From contig NC_052478.1 of assembly GCF_009730915.1 (NCBI RefSeq), positions 13,737,935-13,801,934 of the forward strand: 64,000 nucleotides of DNA, written 5' to 3'. The number at the start of each line of letters is the position of its first letter. Positions within the stretch are counted from its first letter, which is position 1. This DNA is from Dioscorea cayenensis subsp. rotundata (lineage: Eukaryota > Streptophyta > Magnoliopsida > Dioscoreales > Dioscoreaceae). A program made the translations under genes and the position numbers. Below are positions 38,510 through 50,134 of this stretch, piece by piece. The notes under the pieces are model-generated. The model was not told the origin of the DNA and made no database searches. It was given only the letters and a program-made list of their open reading frames with translations.

Positions 38510-39440
38510 ATTGTAGCTCATTCTAGATAAGCAATCAAAAAGCCATCAAATAACTTCGTATCCATGACCTAGACTTTTCTGCAATTTACAGTGATAAATG
38601 TGGTGATGATTCTTTGTGACCATTTCTTGATGCTATTCTCCAATTTATTTGGTTAATATTGTCCAACCTTCCATTTAGAGTACTAGCATTGGAAGTGCAT
38701 GGAATCTGGAAACTACATGGCATTGTCTAAGGATCTGGTTGCGTGAAGTCTCTCTATAAAGTCTCGTTCTCATAGAGAGAAATTTCTGTGATTACTCCAC
38801 TGCTGAATGAATTTTCTGTGTTAGGTTTTACTTTCGATTGTACAGAAGATTTTTCACAAAATGTTTTGGTCTCGTACTCAACTAGTTTCCAGAAAATTTG
38901 GCTTACATCGTTTACCTTTAAAACCATTATCCTGTTCGTCTTCGCAACATGTGAGCTCATTCTCTAAAAACTTGAATTTTTGAACCAAATATTCTCTAGA
39001 ACCTAATAGTTAATATAAAATGATATATAGATATTCATCTTCACACCAATTTAGCCAAAAATATATAAAATTTTTTAATTAAATAATGTAAAGTTTGACT
39101 AATTTAGTTTAGTTTAATTGTTTGCCGTCAAAACTTAGCTTGGAACAAAACATTTGTTAGAGTATATTGAATGGCTAGCGCTCAGGACAAAACTGACGAG
39201 ATGCAAATACCTTGAGAACTCCCTTTTTTTCTCAAGTCCTCTCCCTTTTTCTTGAAGTAAATAGGAGCAAGGTTCACAATGTCCACATAGGAACTTCCAA
39301 GCAAATGTCCAAAACAAGATAAACTAGCACAAGGCAAAGTTGCTGTCATCAAATTGACAAGTCAGGCAATACAACATCTTTCTGTATTAAATATATTCTC
39401 AAGTGATGATCAAAATGGAAAGAACAATAATAAGCCTGAG
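38510..39440. other. Intergenic, no gene seen
   Basis: Probable 3' untranslated and flanking region of the coiled-coil gene, then the upstream region of the lectin kinase pseudogene. A TATATAAAAT stretch lies at about 39062-39071, some 370 bases upstream of the kinase start. Confidence 0.5.
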
Positions 39441-41273
39441 ATGCAGGTATCCAAAAGCCTCATCCTCACTCTTCTCATCTTCCTCTTCCCAGCCAGCGGC
39501 GACGGCTTCCCCTTCACAAGCTTCGTATTCACAAACTTTAACCAAAGCAATATCAAAGATTTCTTCTTGTCCAGGGGTACTGGTGCAAGCGGGGCATTAC
39601 AGCTCACCCAAGACACCGCTAACCCTGCTTTCAGATTACCATGGTGAACAACTCTGGCCGCATAATCTACAACAAACCATTCAATCTCTGGCAGCCATTG
39701 AACTCCACAACAAACAAGACAGCTTACTTCTCCACGTCATTCCTCATGAACATAGCCAATATGACCCTTTCTCCCGGCGAAGGCATGGCTTTTGTTATTC
39801 TACCATCTCTTGATGAGCCTCCTCTGGCTAGCTTCGGTGGCTACCTTGGCCTCACCAACGAAACTCTGGATGGTAAACCCTCTAACCAGATAATAGCCGT
39901 GGAGTTCGACACTGTCAAACAAGAGGCTAATAATGATCCAGATGACAACCATGTTGGTCTGAATATCAACAGTGTCAAGTCCGTTGCCACCGAGCCACTG
40001 TCAACAATTGCCATTAATATCTCATCTTTTCCGGCGAAAAACTACACCGTCTGGATCGACTATGATGGTTTTGCTCATAAGATCAACGTGTCCATGGCCG
40101 TCGATGGTGAGAATAAGCCCAGCGTGCCAGTCCTTAGTAAAGATCTTGATATCAGTTTATTCGTTGCTCCAAAGTCATATTTTGGTTTCACTGCCTCAAC
40201 CAGCACCAACGTTGAGCTTAATTGTGTCCTCAAATGGAACCTCAGTGTTGAGGCTCTACCTGAAGATGATAACAATGATGGCATAGCCGCCTGGCTGTTG
40301 GTTGTGATCATTGTAGCATCAATTGCAGTGGTTGCGGTTGTTGGATACTTCTTACTGTATAAAATGCGCATGAAGAAAAGGGACCCGGTTATGCTAATGA
40401 GTACTCTCAAAAGGTTGCCAGGAACTCCAAAAGAGTTCAAGTTCAAAGAGCTGAAGAAAGCTACCAAGAACTTTGATGAGAAAATGAGGCTAGGACAGGG
40501 AGGCTTTGGGGTTGTCTACAAGGGTGTGCTCCCAGAGGATAACACAGAGGTAATCGTGAAGAAATTCTCTAGAGACAGCACCAAGTGTGAGGACGATTTC
40601 CTCTCCGAGCTCGTCATCATCAACAAGCTACGTCACAAGCATTTGGTCAAGCTCGTTGGTAAGCATACTGATCAATTCATTTATATATGAATCTCCATAA
40701 CAATTAAATATTGAGTTCGGATTGATTAATTATCAAGATGGTGCCACGAGAACGGAGTACTCCTCTTGGTGTATGAATACATGCCTAATGGAAGCTTAAA
40801 CATGCACTTGTTTGGAGGTCCAGTGCTGAATTGGAGTCTGAGGTACAACATCATCGCTGGCGTGGCTTCCGCGTTGCACTACCTGCACAACGAGTACGAC
40901 AAAAGGGTCGTGCACAGAGACCTCAAGGCCTCGAACATCATGCTAGACGCTGCATTCAACGCACGTCTCGGTGACTTAGGCCTGGCGCGTGCTCTCGAGA
41001 CAGACAAGACCTCCTACGCTGAGCTGGAGCACCTCGGCGTGCCCGGCACCATGGGTTACATTGCCCCCGAATGCTTCCACACCGGGAAGGCCACGCGTGA
41101 GTCCGATGTATACGCGTTCGGTGCTGTCATTCTGGAGACCGTGTGCGGTCGTCGTCCACGCTGCGATGTTTCTGGGTTTCAATCCCTGGTTGACTGGGTA
41201 TGGAAGCTGCACAGGGAGGGGAGGATATGGACTCGGTAGACGTGAGGCTGGCCGGTCAGTACGACCACGAGGA

Positions 41274-41670
41274 TGTTGGGGTGAATACCAGGGAAATGAG
41301 AAGAGAGTAGAGACTCACAGCAAGATGAGGAAGACAAGGAAAGGAGAAAAGCTTTGAACTATGTATTAAGATAATCTTTTTCTCAGACTTCATGCTACTG
41401 GTCATACAAGATAAATAGAGTTGGAAAGGCAACAGCCATTTGACCAATCTCTGAAGAGCAAAGATATTGCTCTGACCAATACTAAAAGGACAATACACAA
41501 GGATGTAAACCTTGTACAAACCGAAAGTAAAGAAGCATTAAGCAAGCTCATTTGGAGTAACCCATCTGTGAAAGACTTGACTAGACATACCTTGACCCAA
41601 ATGGTCAAGCCAAACAAAACGAGACCCAAGGAACTTTCAAGTCAAAGTTCTGAACACCCTTTTTTCAACA
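41274..41670 (-). repeat. 3' LTR of the Copia element
   Basis: Begins TGTTGGGGTG and ends TTTTTTCAACA on the plus strand; TGTTG and CAACA are short inverted ends. It carries polyadenylation-side sequence for the minus-strand transcript. Confidence 0.93.
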
Positions 41671-42036
41671 TGCCCCCTTATTCAGAACTCCCATTTTTTC
41701 TCTGAAGCGCTCGAACTTGTAGACTGGAAGCGACTTGGTTAACACGTCGGCCACTTGCTCATCTGTGCCACAGAAATTCAGCTGAATTTGCCCATCTGCT
41801 ACGAGCTCCCTAATGTGATGATAGCGTAAGTCGATGTGCTTGGTTCGACCATGCATTGCTGGGTTCTTCGTGATGGAAATAGTTGATCGGTTGTCACAGT
41901 ACATGACAGTTGGTCCCTGCTGAGCAACACCCAATTCGAACAAGAGACGCCGAAGCCAAATGGCTTGGCATGAAGCTGCACTTGCCGCCATATACTCGGC
42001 TTTTGTGCTCGAGAGCGCAGTGGAATTGAGGCCCAT
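41665..42036 (-). pseudogene. Copia RNase H domain, frame-shifted from RT
   Basis: [20 protein letters not shown] and the following [28 protein letters not shown] and DEQVADVLTKSL are the RNase H motifs of Copia polyproteins. This part is in a different frame from the reverse transcriptase upstream; the shift falls near 42010-42030, where the expected WAS...NSTALSS spacing is short by several bases. The frame ends inside the LTR. Confidence 0.88.
41671..41682 (-). other. Copia polypurine tract
   Basis: On the minus strand AATAAGGGGGCA lies directly before the 3' LTR (TGTTGAAAA...). This is the expected primer site for plus-strand DNA synthesis. Confidence 0.8.
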
Positions 42037-43421
42037 GCAATTGAACCAGACCCAAGATTAAAAATCCAACCAGAAGTACTCCTCCGGTCATCTATACACG
42101 CACCCCAGTCACTGTCAACGAAACCGACCAGACCAAACTCAGAGACACGAGTATACTGAATTCCTAACTCGAGAGTTCCAGATATATATCGCAGTATACG
42201 CTTCATCACTCCCATGTGTGTCTTCGTTGGTGCACTCATATAGCGAGACAACAAACTAACTGCGAATCCCAAGTCTGGTCTGGTATGTCCTAAGTAAATA
42301 AGACCTCCAATCATCCTTCGAAAGATTGTTTCATCTGCTTTACCAGAGCCATCGTCCAGTTGAAGCTTCTCATTGGTATTTAACGGGGTTGGTGCACTTT
42401 TACAGTTCACCATCCCTCCTCTGCACAGCAACTCTTCAGCGTATCGCTTCTGACTTACATGAATACATCCTTCTTGCTGTTGAATCTCTAACCCGAGGAA
42501 GTATCGAAGAGGCCCCAAGTCCGTCATCTCGAACTTAACCATCATGTTGTCTCTGAATTCCTCCATCAGTTGTGCAGATGATCCCATGTATAGGATATCA
42601 TCCACATAGAGGCATAGTAATAACAAACCTTTAGTTTCATCTCCTCGGCGATACACTGTGGGTTCACAGCTGCTTCTTTGAAATCCTAGCGACCCAAAGT
42701 AATCATCGATCTTGCAATACCATGCCCTGGGCGCTTGTTTAAGCCCGTAAAGGGCCTTGCTTAGTTTATAGACCATATGCTCCTTGTTCGGTATAGTGAA
42801 CCCCTCCGGCTGTGAAACATAGACTTCTTCACTTAACTCGCCGTTAAGGAAAGCTGATTTCACGTCAAGCTGCATCACGGGCCAATTCTTTTGTGCTGCG
42901 ATAGCAAGAAACACCCGCACAGTCTCCATCCTTGCTACCGGCGAGAAAGCTTCTTCGTAGTCGATTCCTTGACGTTGCGAATACCCTTTGGCTACTAATC
43001 GGGCCTTTCGTTTATGTAGCGAACCGTCGGCATGATATTTAGATTTATACACCCATTTAACTCCCACAACATTCTTTTCTTCTGGTCTTGGAACAAGATT
43101 CCAGGTTTGGTTCTTGTGAATAGATTGAAGTTCCTCTTGCATAGCGACCCGCCAGTCTTCATGCTGAAATGCTTCATCAAATGACAATGGATCCGCTGTC
43201 ATTAGTGCAAAGGAGTATGAGTTGTAGATGTCTTCCAATGCTCGATATCTTGCTATAGTTGGATTGGATGCAGCAGTGTCTTCGCTCGACTCACTTGTCG
43301 TAGCAGCTGGCAGCACTTGTGTTGCATCATTTGGTGTAGTTACTCCTGCAGAGACTTCAATAGGAGCTGTTGTTGTGGTATTCACAGGTGCAAAGCTTTC
43401 AACATTTTCTCCCCAGTCCAA
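42037..43421 (-). pseudogene. Copia reverse transcriptase domain
   Basis: The frame contains [56 protein letters not shown] and [12 protein letters not shown], the YVDD catalytic motif of Copia reverse transcriptases, followed by [16 protein letters not shown]. It is in the same frame as the integrase but separated from it by a stop at 43431-43433. The RT domain itself has no internal stop. Confidence 0.92.
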
Positions 43422-43430
43422 AGGCCGATT

Positions 43431-44276
43431 CTACAGGAACTCGACATCCCTGCTGATGAGAACTCTAGCAGAGATGGGATTCAATAGCCGATACCCTTTG
43501 GTTTCATCACTATAGCCGATGAACACCATTCTTTCTGATTTATCATCAAGCTTCCTTCTTTGCTGCGAGTTAGTATGAACAAAAACAGTGTAACCAAAAA
43601 CCCTCAGATGGGTTACAGATGGCTTTGTACCTGTTAGAATTTCATATGGCGTTTGTCCTTCAATAGCTTTGGTTGGGGAACGATTGAGAAGATACACTGC
43701 TGTTGAGCATGCCTCAGCCCAGAGAAAATTGGGAACATTCATTTCTTTCATCATACATCGACTCATCTCCAGCATGGTTCTGTTTTTCCGTTCCGCGACG
43801 CCGTTTTGCTCAGGTGAGTATGGAGCAGTGAGCTGTCGCGTGATACCATGATGTTCACAAAATAACTTGAATTCTTGTGATAAGAACTCCCCCCCGCGGT
43901 CTGTTCGGAGGACTTTGAGAGAACGATCATATTGTTTTTCAGCCGTGAGCTTGAAATTCTGAAAATGTTGAAATGTTTGAGCTTTACTTTGAAGAAAGAA
44001 AGCCCAACTGTATCTTGTAAAGTCATCAGTTAGAAGGAACAGGTATTGACATCCTCCAAGTGTCTTTGTTTGCATGGGACCACACAGGTCTGCATGCACA
44101 AGCTCTAATGGTGAGGTTGCGCGTCTCGCTCCAGTGGATGGAAAAGAATGTCTGGTTTGCTTCCCTTTGAGACAACCTTCACACAAGTCAACAGAGTTTA
44201 TTCTAGGCAAACCAAACACATACTCTTTCTGTGATAATAATTGCATGCTTTTATAATTCAGGTGTCCATATCTTCT
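43431..44276 (-). pseudogene. Copia integrase domain
   Basis: A GAG-pre-integrase zinc motif (HRRYGHLN ... CEGCLKGKQ) precedes the catalytic core with ELVHADLCGPM, LRTDRGGEF and YSPEQNGVAERKNRT, giving the D, D, E residues. The codon before HRRYGH is TAG where tryptophan is usual (LWHRR), and a second stop follows DVEFL. Both leave the downstream frame unchanged, so they are point nonsense mutations within one former polyprotein frame. Confidence 0.92.
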
Positions 44277-44279
44277 GTG

Positions 44280-45617
44280 CTATAGAGTAGAGAGTTCAGG
44301 TTGGGCAAGAGCAACATTGGCGATGCTTACATCGCTGCTCATTAAGGGAAATAACCTGTGCTTGGTCATCCCAACTTTTGCAACCGTATGCCCAGTAGTT
44401 CGATCTTTAATGGTGCATCCTTCATGATCAAAAGCCACCGTATATCCGGATTGAAGTAGCTGGCCAACGCTGAGCAAGTTGTGCGCCAACTTCGGAACAA
44501 ATTGAACTTGTTTTAGCAATTTAATGCATCCTCCTCTGGACGGTAGAGCAACAGTTCCAACACCTACAACTTCAAGTTCCTTGTTATCTCCTAGTCGAAT
44601 AGTTTGCCGAACGGAGAGATCAAGGTCTTGAAAAAGCTCTCGAGTGCCAGTCATATGATTTGAGCATCCACTATCTAACATCCATACTGAGTCCTCTTTT
44701 GCACTGGTGATGCATCCTGCCATGAAAAGCATACCTTCTTCCACTCCTTCAGCTATGTTTGCTGTTGCTTCTTCTCTGTACCAGCACTGGGCTTTTACAT
44801 GCCCGTATTTCTTGCAATGGTGGCACTGAACAAAGCCTCGGCCACCTTGAGAGCCCCCAGCTTCATCGTGTCGACCTCGCCCACGACCTCTGAACCTTCC
44901 ACGAAACTCTCTCCGACCACGGCCGTGACTTCCTTGCCGTGAGAACTGAACTTGAGCATGGTCTTCAGCAGACGCTCTCACCTCTAGAGCTTTTTCTTCA
45001 GCACTATGGTCTTCATATAGATTAAGACGAGCTTCATGAGCACGTAGGGAGCCACCCAGTTGTTCGACAGTGAGTGTAGTGAGATCTTGTGCTTCAATAA
45101 TTGAGGACACAACATGATGAAACCTTGGAGTTAGGCTTCGCAGCACTCTTCCAACCACGGTTTGATCTGTGATTGTATCACCAAGTTGACGAATATGATA
45201 GACAAGAGATAGGATTCGATTCACATAGTCTTGAGTGGTCTCCGTGGGTTTCATCTTAGCTATTTCAAACTCTTGCCGCAATGTATGAAGTTTGACTGCA
45301 ACGATTTTTGAGTTGGCTTGATGCTCCATCTTTAACAGGTCCCATGCCTCCTTTGCCGTTTGAGCTTCAGATATCCTTGTGATAGTCTTCTCATCTAGTG
45401 CCTGTTGAATAAAGTGTAGAGCCCTTGCATCCTTCTCCAGTTGTGTACTTGCATGGGTTCCATCTTCAGATGAGCTGACTCCATTTTCCACCAAATCCCA
45501 AAGTCCCCAGGACCTGAGAAGAGTCTTCATGCGAAGGCTCCAGACACCATATGGTTCAGCCGTGAAGAGTGGGACACTTGCGTGCGTTGTCCCGAGCTTG
45601 GAGCTGCCTCCGTCCAT
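44280..45617 (-). pseudogene. Copia gag and protease
   Basis: From the ATG at 45615-45617 the frame encodes a gag-like protein (PLFTAEPYGVWSLRMKTLL; KEAWDLLKMEHQANSKIVAV; LRSLTPRFHHVVSSI) with an arginine/glycine-rich stretch, a CCHC knuckle (CHHCKKYGHVKAQC) and the protease motif WMLDSGCSNHM. It stops with TAG at 44280-44282, in place of the tryptophan codon that would lead into integrase. The gag start overlaps the end of the primer-binding site. Upstream codons in the LTR are open but unlikely to be used. Confidence 0.88.
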
Positions 45618-45618
45618 A

Positions 45619-45630
45619 GCTCTGATACCA
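45619..45630 (-). other. Copia primer-binding site (initiator tRNA-Met)
   Basis: On the minus strand TGGTATCAGAGC follows the 5' LTR after a one-base gap. It is complementary to the 3' end of plant initiator methionine tRNA, the common primer of Copia elements, and confirms the minus orientation. Confidence 0.92.
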
Positions 45631-45631
45631 C

Positions 45632-46030
45632 TGTTGGGGTGAATACCAGGGAAATGAGAAGAGAGTAGAGACTCACAGCAAGATGAGGAAGACAAGGAAA
45701 GGAGAAAAGCTTTGAACTATGTATTAAGATAATCTTTTTCTCAGACTTCATGCTACTGGTCATACAAGATAAATAGAGTTGGAAAGGCAACAGCCATTTG
45801 ACCAATCTCTGAAGAGCAAAGATATTGCTCTGACCAATACTAAAAGGACAATACACAAGGATGTAAACCTCGTACAAACCGAAAGTAAAGAAGTATTAAG
45901 CAAGCTCATTTGGAGTAACCCATCTGTCAAAGACTTGACTAGACATACCTTGACCCAAATGGTCAAGCCAAACAAAACGAGACCCAAGGAACTTTCAAGT
46001 CAAAGTTCTGAACACCCTTTTTTCAACGGC
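45632..46030 (-). repeat. 5' LTR of the Copia element
   Basis: Aligns with 41274-41670 apart from three substitutions that I counted (around 45872, 45895 and 45929) and the altered outer end GGC in place of A. It holds the element's promoter. Confidence 0.93.
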
Positions 46031-46669
46031 GAGGAGGCTAGGAGGCTGCTGCAGTTGGGGCTGGCTTGTAGCCACCCGGCGCCGGTGGAGAGACCAAAAG
46101 CAGAGGTTGTGGTGCAGATCATTGGTGGAGCAGTGGCGCCGCCTTTGGTGCCTCAGTTCAAGCCGGCGTTCATGTGGCCGGCAGCCGTGGTAATTAATTA
46201 CGATATTCTGACGTCCACGTCAACAATTTCTTTGTCTGATTTGTCTACTTGGGGCGGTGAACGTTGACTAGCGTAGTTTTTAATTAATTTTTTCATTGAT
46301 CAATAGCAACTTATTGCAAATTAAAAAAAAAATTAATTTTTTATTGCAAATATTTAAAACATGGACATCTATAAATTAATTTTTTATTGCAAATATTTTA
46401 AAAAAAAATTTTAGAAGAGCTTTCATATTATGAAAATAATACATAATTATATAATTGCCAATACTACCAAATACATTTTTTTAATATATGTTATTAAACA
46501 ATCCTTTCACCATTGATTACTCATTTTATTTTGTAACTTATTTTTTTGTCAATTTTATTACAAAAAATACTCGTTTTACATACATTGTTCACTACAAAAA
46601 AAAAATTAAGACTTATAGAGGTGGAAAAAATTTACAGCTATAATTTCTATTTTAACCCCAATACCCTTA

Positions 46670-47065
46670 GGGGCCGTTTGGTTCGCGGTAATGTAGAAAG
46701 ATTACCACGTGTTACGTGGTAATCTGAAAATATTAACACGTTTGGCATTACACAAGTGGTAATCTAGATGGTAATATCACATTACCAACTTATAAATATT
46801 ACCAAGAAAGTGGTAATCCCATTACCACCAAATTTGGTGTCTATCTTGGATTACCGTGGTAATCTTATAACTTTATATATTTTAACAAATAGATTACCAT
46901 GACAACCAAACAAGGTAATGAATTATTCCCGGTAATAAGAGTTTCCAACCAAACATGGTTATATTAAATTACCACAATATTCCCAACCATATAACATTCC
47001 CACTCATATTACCATGGTAATCTCGTTACGTGGTAATATGTCATTACCATGAACCAAACGGCCCC
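46670..47065. mobile_element. Tourist-like MITE (PIF/Harbinger type), 396 bp, TSD TTA
   Basis: Perfect 15-base terminal inverted repeats GGGGCCGTTTGGTTC and GAACCAAACGGCCCC, flanked by TTA on both sides (46667-46669 and 47066-47068). The interior is built from repeated GGTAAT/ATTACC words and can fold back on itself. TTA target duplication and this size define Tourist-like MITEs. It lies within the left subterminal region of CACTA element 2, so it is the later insertion. Confidence 0.92.
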
Positions 47066-47362
47066 TTATAGTGACCGATATCTAATTAGTCGCTAAATCC
47101 TTGGTCGCTATATGTTTTTTTGCGACAAATGTACACTTTTGCCGCTACCCTGTCGATTAAGGTTAGAGCTGCACAATTATCTGTAACGGCGAAAAATTTT
47201 ACCGCTATAAATTCTATAGTGGCGGAATATTTCTGCCGCTATAAGTCCTATATATTTGTTTAATATGCTATTGCGGCAGAAAAATCTGCTACTGCAAACC
47301 TTGTAAATTGAGTAAATGCTTTAATAGCTCATCAAATCTGTTTCTAATATTGACAAACAAAG

Positions 47363-47363
<1 letters not shown>

Positions 47364-47391
<28 letters not shown>
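47364..47391. repeat. (AT)n microsatellite
   Basis: Short AT dinucleotide run inside CACTA element 2. Confidence 0.85.
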
Positions 47392-47393
<2 letters not shown>

Positions 47394-48265
47394 AGACAAC
47401 ATGAAAGACAATAATAATATTTTAATTTATTAATCACACACCATGAAAGTTAAAAAAGTAATAATAAACTAAAGAAAAACTATTTTTTATAATCAGTATA
47501 CATATTATGACAAACACACACAAACACTAAATCCAATTCCAATGACACGTCTTTGATTTCCTTGCATTGATACTAAAACAACACTGCATGTAGCCCTTCT
47601 TTCTTAACAAGCTTCTCTCTTCAGACATAGGGAGACTACAGGACGGGAAAAACACTCTTTCTGGACTGTATAAGAATGAATTAACATGGCTTTGTAGTCT
47701 CAACAATCAAGCAAATTGAGCTCCTTTTTCAAATAATTTGCTCTACTGATCATAAAAAAGGTATGTATGATGATGTATATCTATAATTTCTACAACTGTT
47801 GCTACTGCTGCTACTGTTGTTGTTCATCATATTCTGAAAGAACTTCAATTTAATGTTTCAAAACAACATCATGGACTTTGCAGTTAGTGTTGGCAACAGT
47901 GAGAGGGATAAGCTGGGCACCAGGTTGATACCGGTTATGTCACAGCTCATCAACAAGGCCAGAGATGTTGTGGTGGAGGAGAGTCTCTTGATTTGCCATC
48001 ATTATTTCACATTGTTCATTGTGACCCAGTAGATCAGAAGGGAAAATAGTAAATAGGAAATACACACTGAGTGTCGCCCGAATACCTAGATCATATGCCA
48101 AGCACATCGCTAGATGGCTCTTGAGAATACAGGTGCCATCATTTCTACCCACATGTACAAGTGATACATAATCATAATCAAACCTTTATGGCATATATAA
48201 TCTTAAAAAGTCATCTTGATGTCAATAAGGTGATCTAGAGCACTTAGAATTAACCGTCATTATAG
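47394..48265 (-). other. CACTA 2 interior, one unrecognised open segment
   Basis: The minus-strand frame 48152-47940 encodes a 70-residue piece with CEIMMANQETLLHHNISGLV at its end. It has coding-like composition and may be a captured exon, but no family was recognised and splice sites are unclear. Confidence 0.25.
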
Positions 48266-48270
48266 TTGAT

Positions 48271-50129
48271 TGACACGACCAAATATGCGTGTAAACCGCA
48301 AGTGCACGGGTGTCGAAGTAATAATCCCAGATGAGTGGGTATCGTATCCACAGAGAGTAGGGAATAAAAACACTTAAGTTATTTCTTAACTAATGTGGAA
48401 GATGAATAGTGATAAGTGTGACAAAATATGAACTAATGAAAATAAAAGCAACAAGATAGAGAGCACAAGTAAAGAAGAAGGTAAGGCAATCGATAAAGAT
48501 GGGGTACCCGTACATTGATCCGCCTAGGACAATCGTTTCAAGTGCAAGAACCCTTTATTATACTTCTTAATTGATGCAACAATGAGTCGTGGAAATCCTT
48601 AATTACATGATCCCAATCTAAGGTCAACCATGCCTAACTCTATACATGTCTCGGAGGAGAGATTGAATAACCTCTCAACCTCGCACTCGCATAGAATTAC
48701 AATGAGCTCTAGGGATTCCAAGTGATAAACCCTATTCCTATGTATAGACCTAACCCTTTGGTCTAGGTGGAAGATCCCTAGCCACAATTATGCCCTAGGT
48801 GCTAAAATCACTTCAGCGCTTCACTCCATTACACTCGCAACTAAGCCCCAGCGGAAGGTCATCACTTAGCCCATTTACTCTACTATGGCCGCAAAGAACT
48901 CTTGGAACGTGGAGGTAGGATAGATCACACCGGAGGGCAAAGGGGACGCTCCGCTACCTCTCAACTTACCCTCTCAACCCTCTCCAATCTAGCTTTGTCT
49001 AACTCTCATGGTGTGCCACTCACTCACAAGAGTTACTAACAAGAACTCTCAACCCTAGTGTCACTCTAGGGGAGTATTCATACAATCAAGTCTCTAAGAT
49101 TGGAACTCACAAAAAACATCAATTAATTGAAAATATAATAAAGAGATTCAATAAAACGAATACATCCTATGGTTCACAAATACCCAAGTACCTACTAGGA
49201 GTTTAGCTCTCCATGGAGCTAGATACAATCAATGAAATCGAATGTAAAATCAAAGCATCCATAGAAAACCCCCTCGTTAGTCATGGCGATAGTCTTGTGG
49301 AGAGTCCTCTACTCGTCGCAAGGGTCCCTTTGTCCGGCCTAGGATACACCTCGCTGGATCGGTGCAGACGAAAGCTCTCCCACTAACCTTCTTCCAAACG
49401 ACGCGCGATGTCGGAGCCATAGAACCTCTCCAAAGCCCTAGCTAATACCTCTCAAAACCCTAGCCGCCGCCCTCTCTCATGTTGGGGAAAAGATGGAGAA
49501 ACAAATGCTGAAATCGTTGCTGAAATTGGCTTTTAAAGGGCTGGAATCGGGAATCCACACGCCCATATGGGCGCCCCTGTGGAATTTTCACACGCCTGTG
49601 TGGATTCTCTGTTTTCCTGTTTTCTCGGCCGGCTGTAAACAATGCTGCTGTAGTATTTTTCCTACAGTGTTTTCTACAATACCCTGCTATGGTACCAGCC
49701 TGAAATACTCCTAAATCCATACTTTTATCGAGGTAATGCAAACGGGCACACATTTACGTCGTGGATCGCCTTGCTTCTTTAATAACGGACATGTTGGTGG
49801 AGATCTTGTTCTATATGCACAAGTCGGAATGCTTGAATGTGATTGCCCTTGTGCCCCTCCAAATAGTTGTGCTAACTCGAGTACGGGGAGGTTGGCACAC
49901 ATTCTTGCATCTGGAACCCGACCTACGTCTTCGCGTTTGAACCTTAGCAAGATTTTCTCCAAATTAGTGCATTACGACCCACATTGGCTTTTTTCTCTCA
50001 TAATCGGTCTCACAATCTTACCTGCATGAAAGTAACATAAATACACCCATATTAGCGTTAAAACCCAAGAATAGTAATGCTCAACACAAGGAAAGAACAC
50101 TTCGTATTTTATCGCACAAGCACTTATCA
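48271..50129 (-). mobile_element. Solo LTR, 1.86 kb, TSD TTGAT
   Basis: Begins TGACACGACC and ends GCACTTATCA, with TTGAT directly on both sides (48266-48270 and 50130-50134). The left part contains CGCAAGTGCACGGGTGTCGA and CGTATCCACAGAGAG, shared in spirit with the LTRs at 57901 and 62599 (TGCACGGATCGTTAC; CCACAGGGACT). Read on the minus strand all three start TGAT(A/G)AGTGC or TAATGAGTGC, so they form one related family. No coding internal region is present. The open frames inside it are not recognisable genes. Confidence 0.88.
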
Positions 50130-50134
50130 TTGAT

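Larger units (their letters stand above)
41274..46030 (-). mobile_element. Ty1/Copia LTR retrotransposon, 4.76 kb, TSD GAGGA
   Basis: Two near-identical LTRs of about 397 bases bound a pol region on the minus strand. GAGGA flanks the element (41269-41273 and 46031-46035), and removal of the insert plus one copy gives a smooth kinase reading at this point (DHEEARR). Gene order gag, protease, integrase, reverse transcriptase, RNase H is that of Copia. The right outer LTR end is altered: it reads CAACGGC before the duplication where the other LTR ends CAACA. Comparing the LTRs by eye I counted three internal substitutions, so insertion was recent, yet the coding region has at least two nonsense codons and a frameshift. 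Confidence 0.95.
39441..46267 (+). pseudogene. L-type lectin-domain receptor kinase, split by Copia element
   Basis: Family role: plasma-membrane receptor kinases with a legume-lectin ectodomain. The start at 39441 gives a signal peptide (MQVSKSLILTLLIFLFPASG), then the lectin domain (FVFTNFN; GMAFVI; IAVEFDT; HVGLNIN; YFGFTAS), a membrane segment at about 40283-40362 (AAWLLVVIIVASIAVVAVVG), and a kinase with GQGGFGVVYKG, lysine in VIVKKF, HRDLKASN, LGDLGLAR (DFG is DLG), and APE. Lesions: a one-base loss near 39640; a 78-79-base intron-like gap between 40658 and 40738 whose GT-AG removal leaves the frame one base short before WCHE; a one-base loss near 41228; and the Copia insertion after 41273. 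The kinase C-terminus (EEARRLLQLGLACSHP ... KPAFMWP) resumes at 46031 and stops at 46265-46267. Confidence 0.92.

Noticed and set aside
39600-39660. Programmed frameshift in the lectin kinase
   Set aside because: There is no slippery site at 39640, the family does not use frameshifting, and other lesions follow; a one-base deletion or sequence error is simpler.
49493-50029. Open frames in the solo LTR at 48271-50129 as genes
   Set aside because: They overlap on both strands, match no family, and lie wholly inside an LTR bounded by TTGAT duplications.
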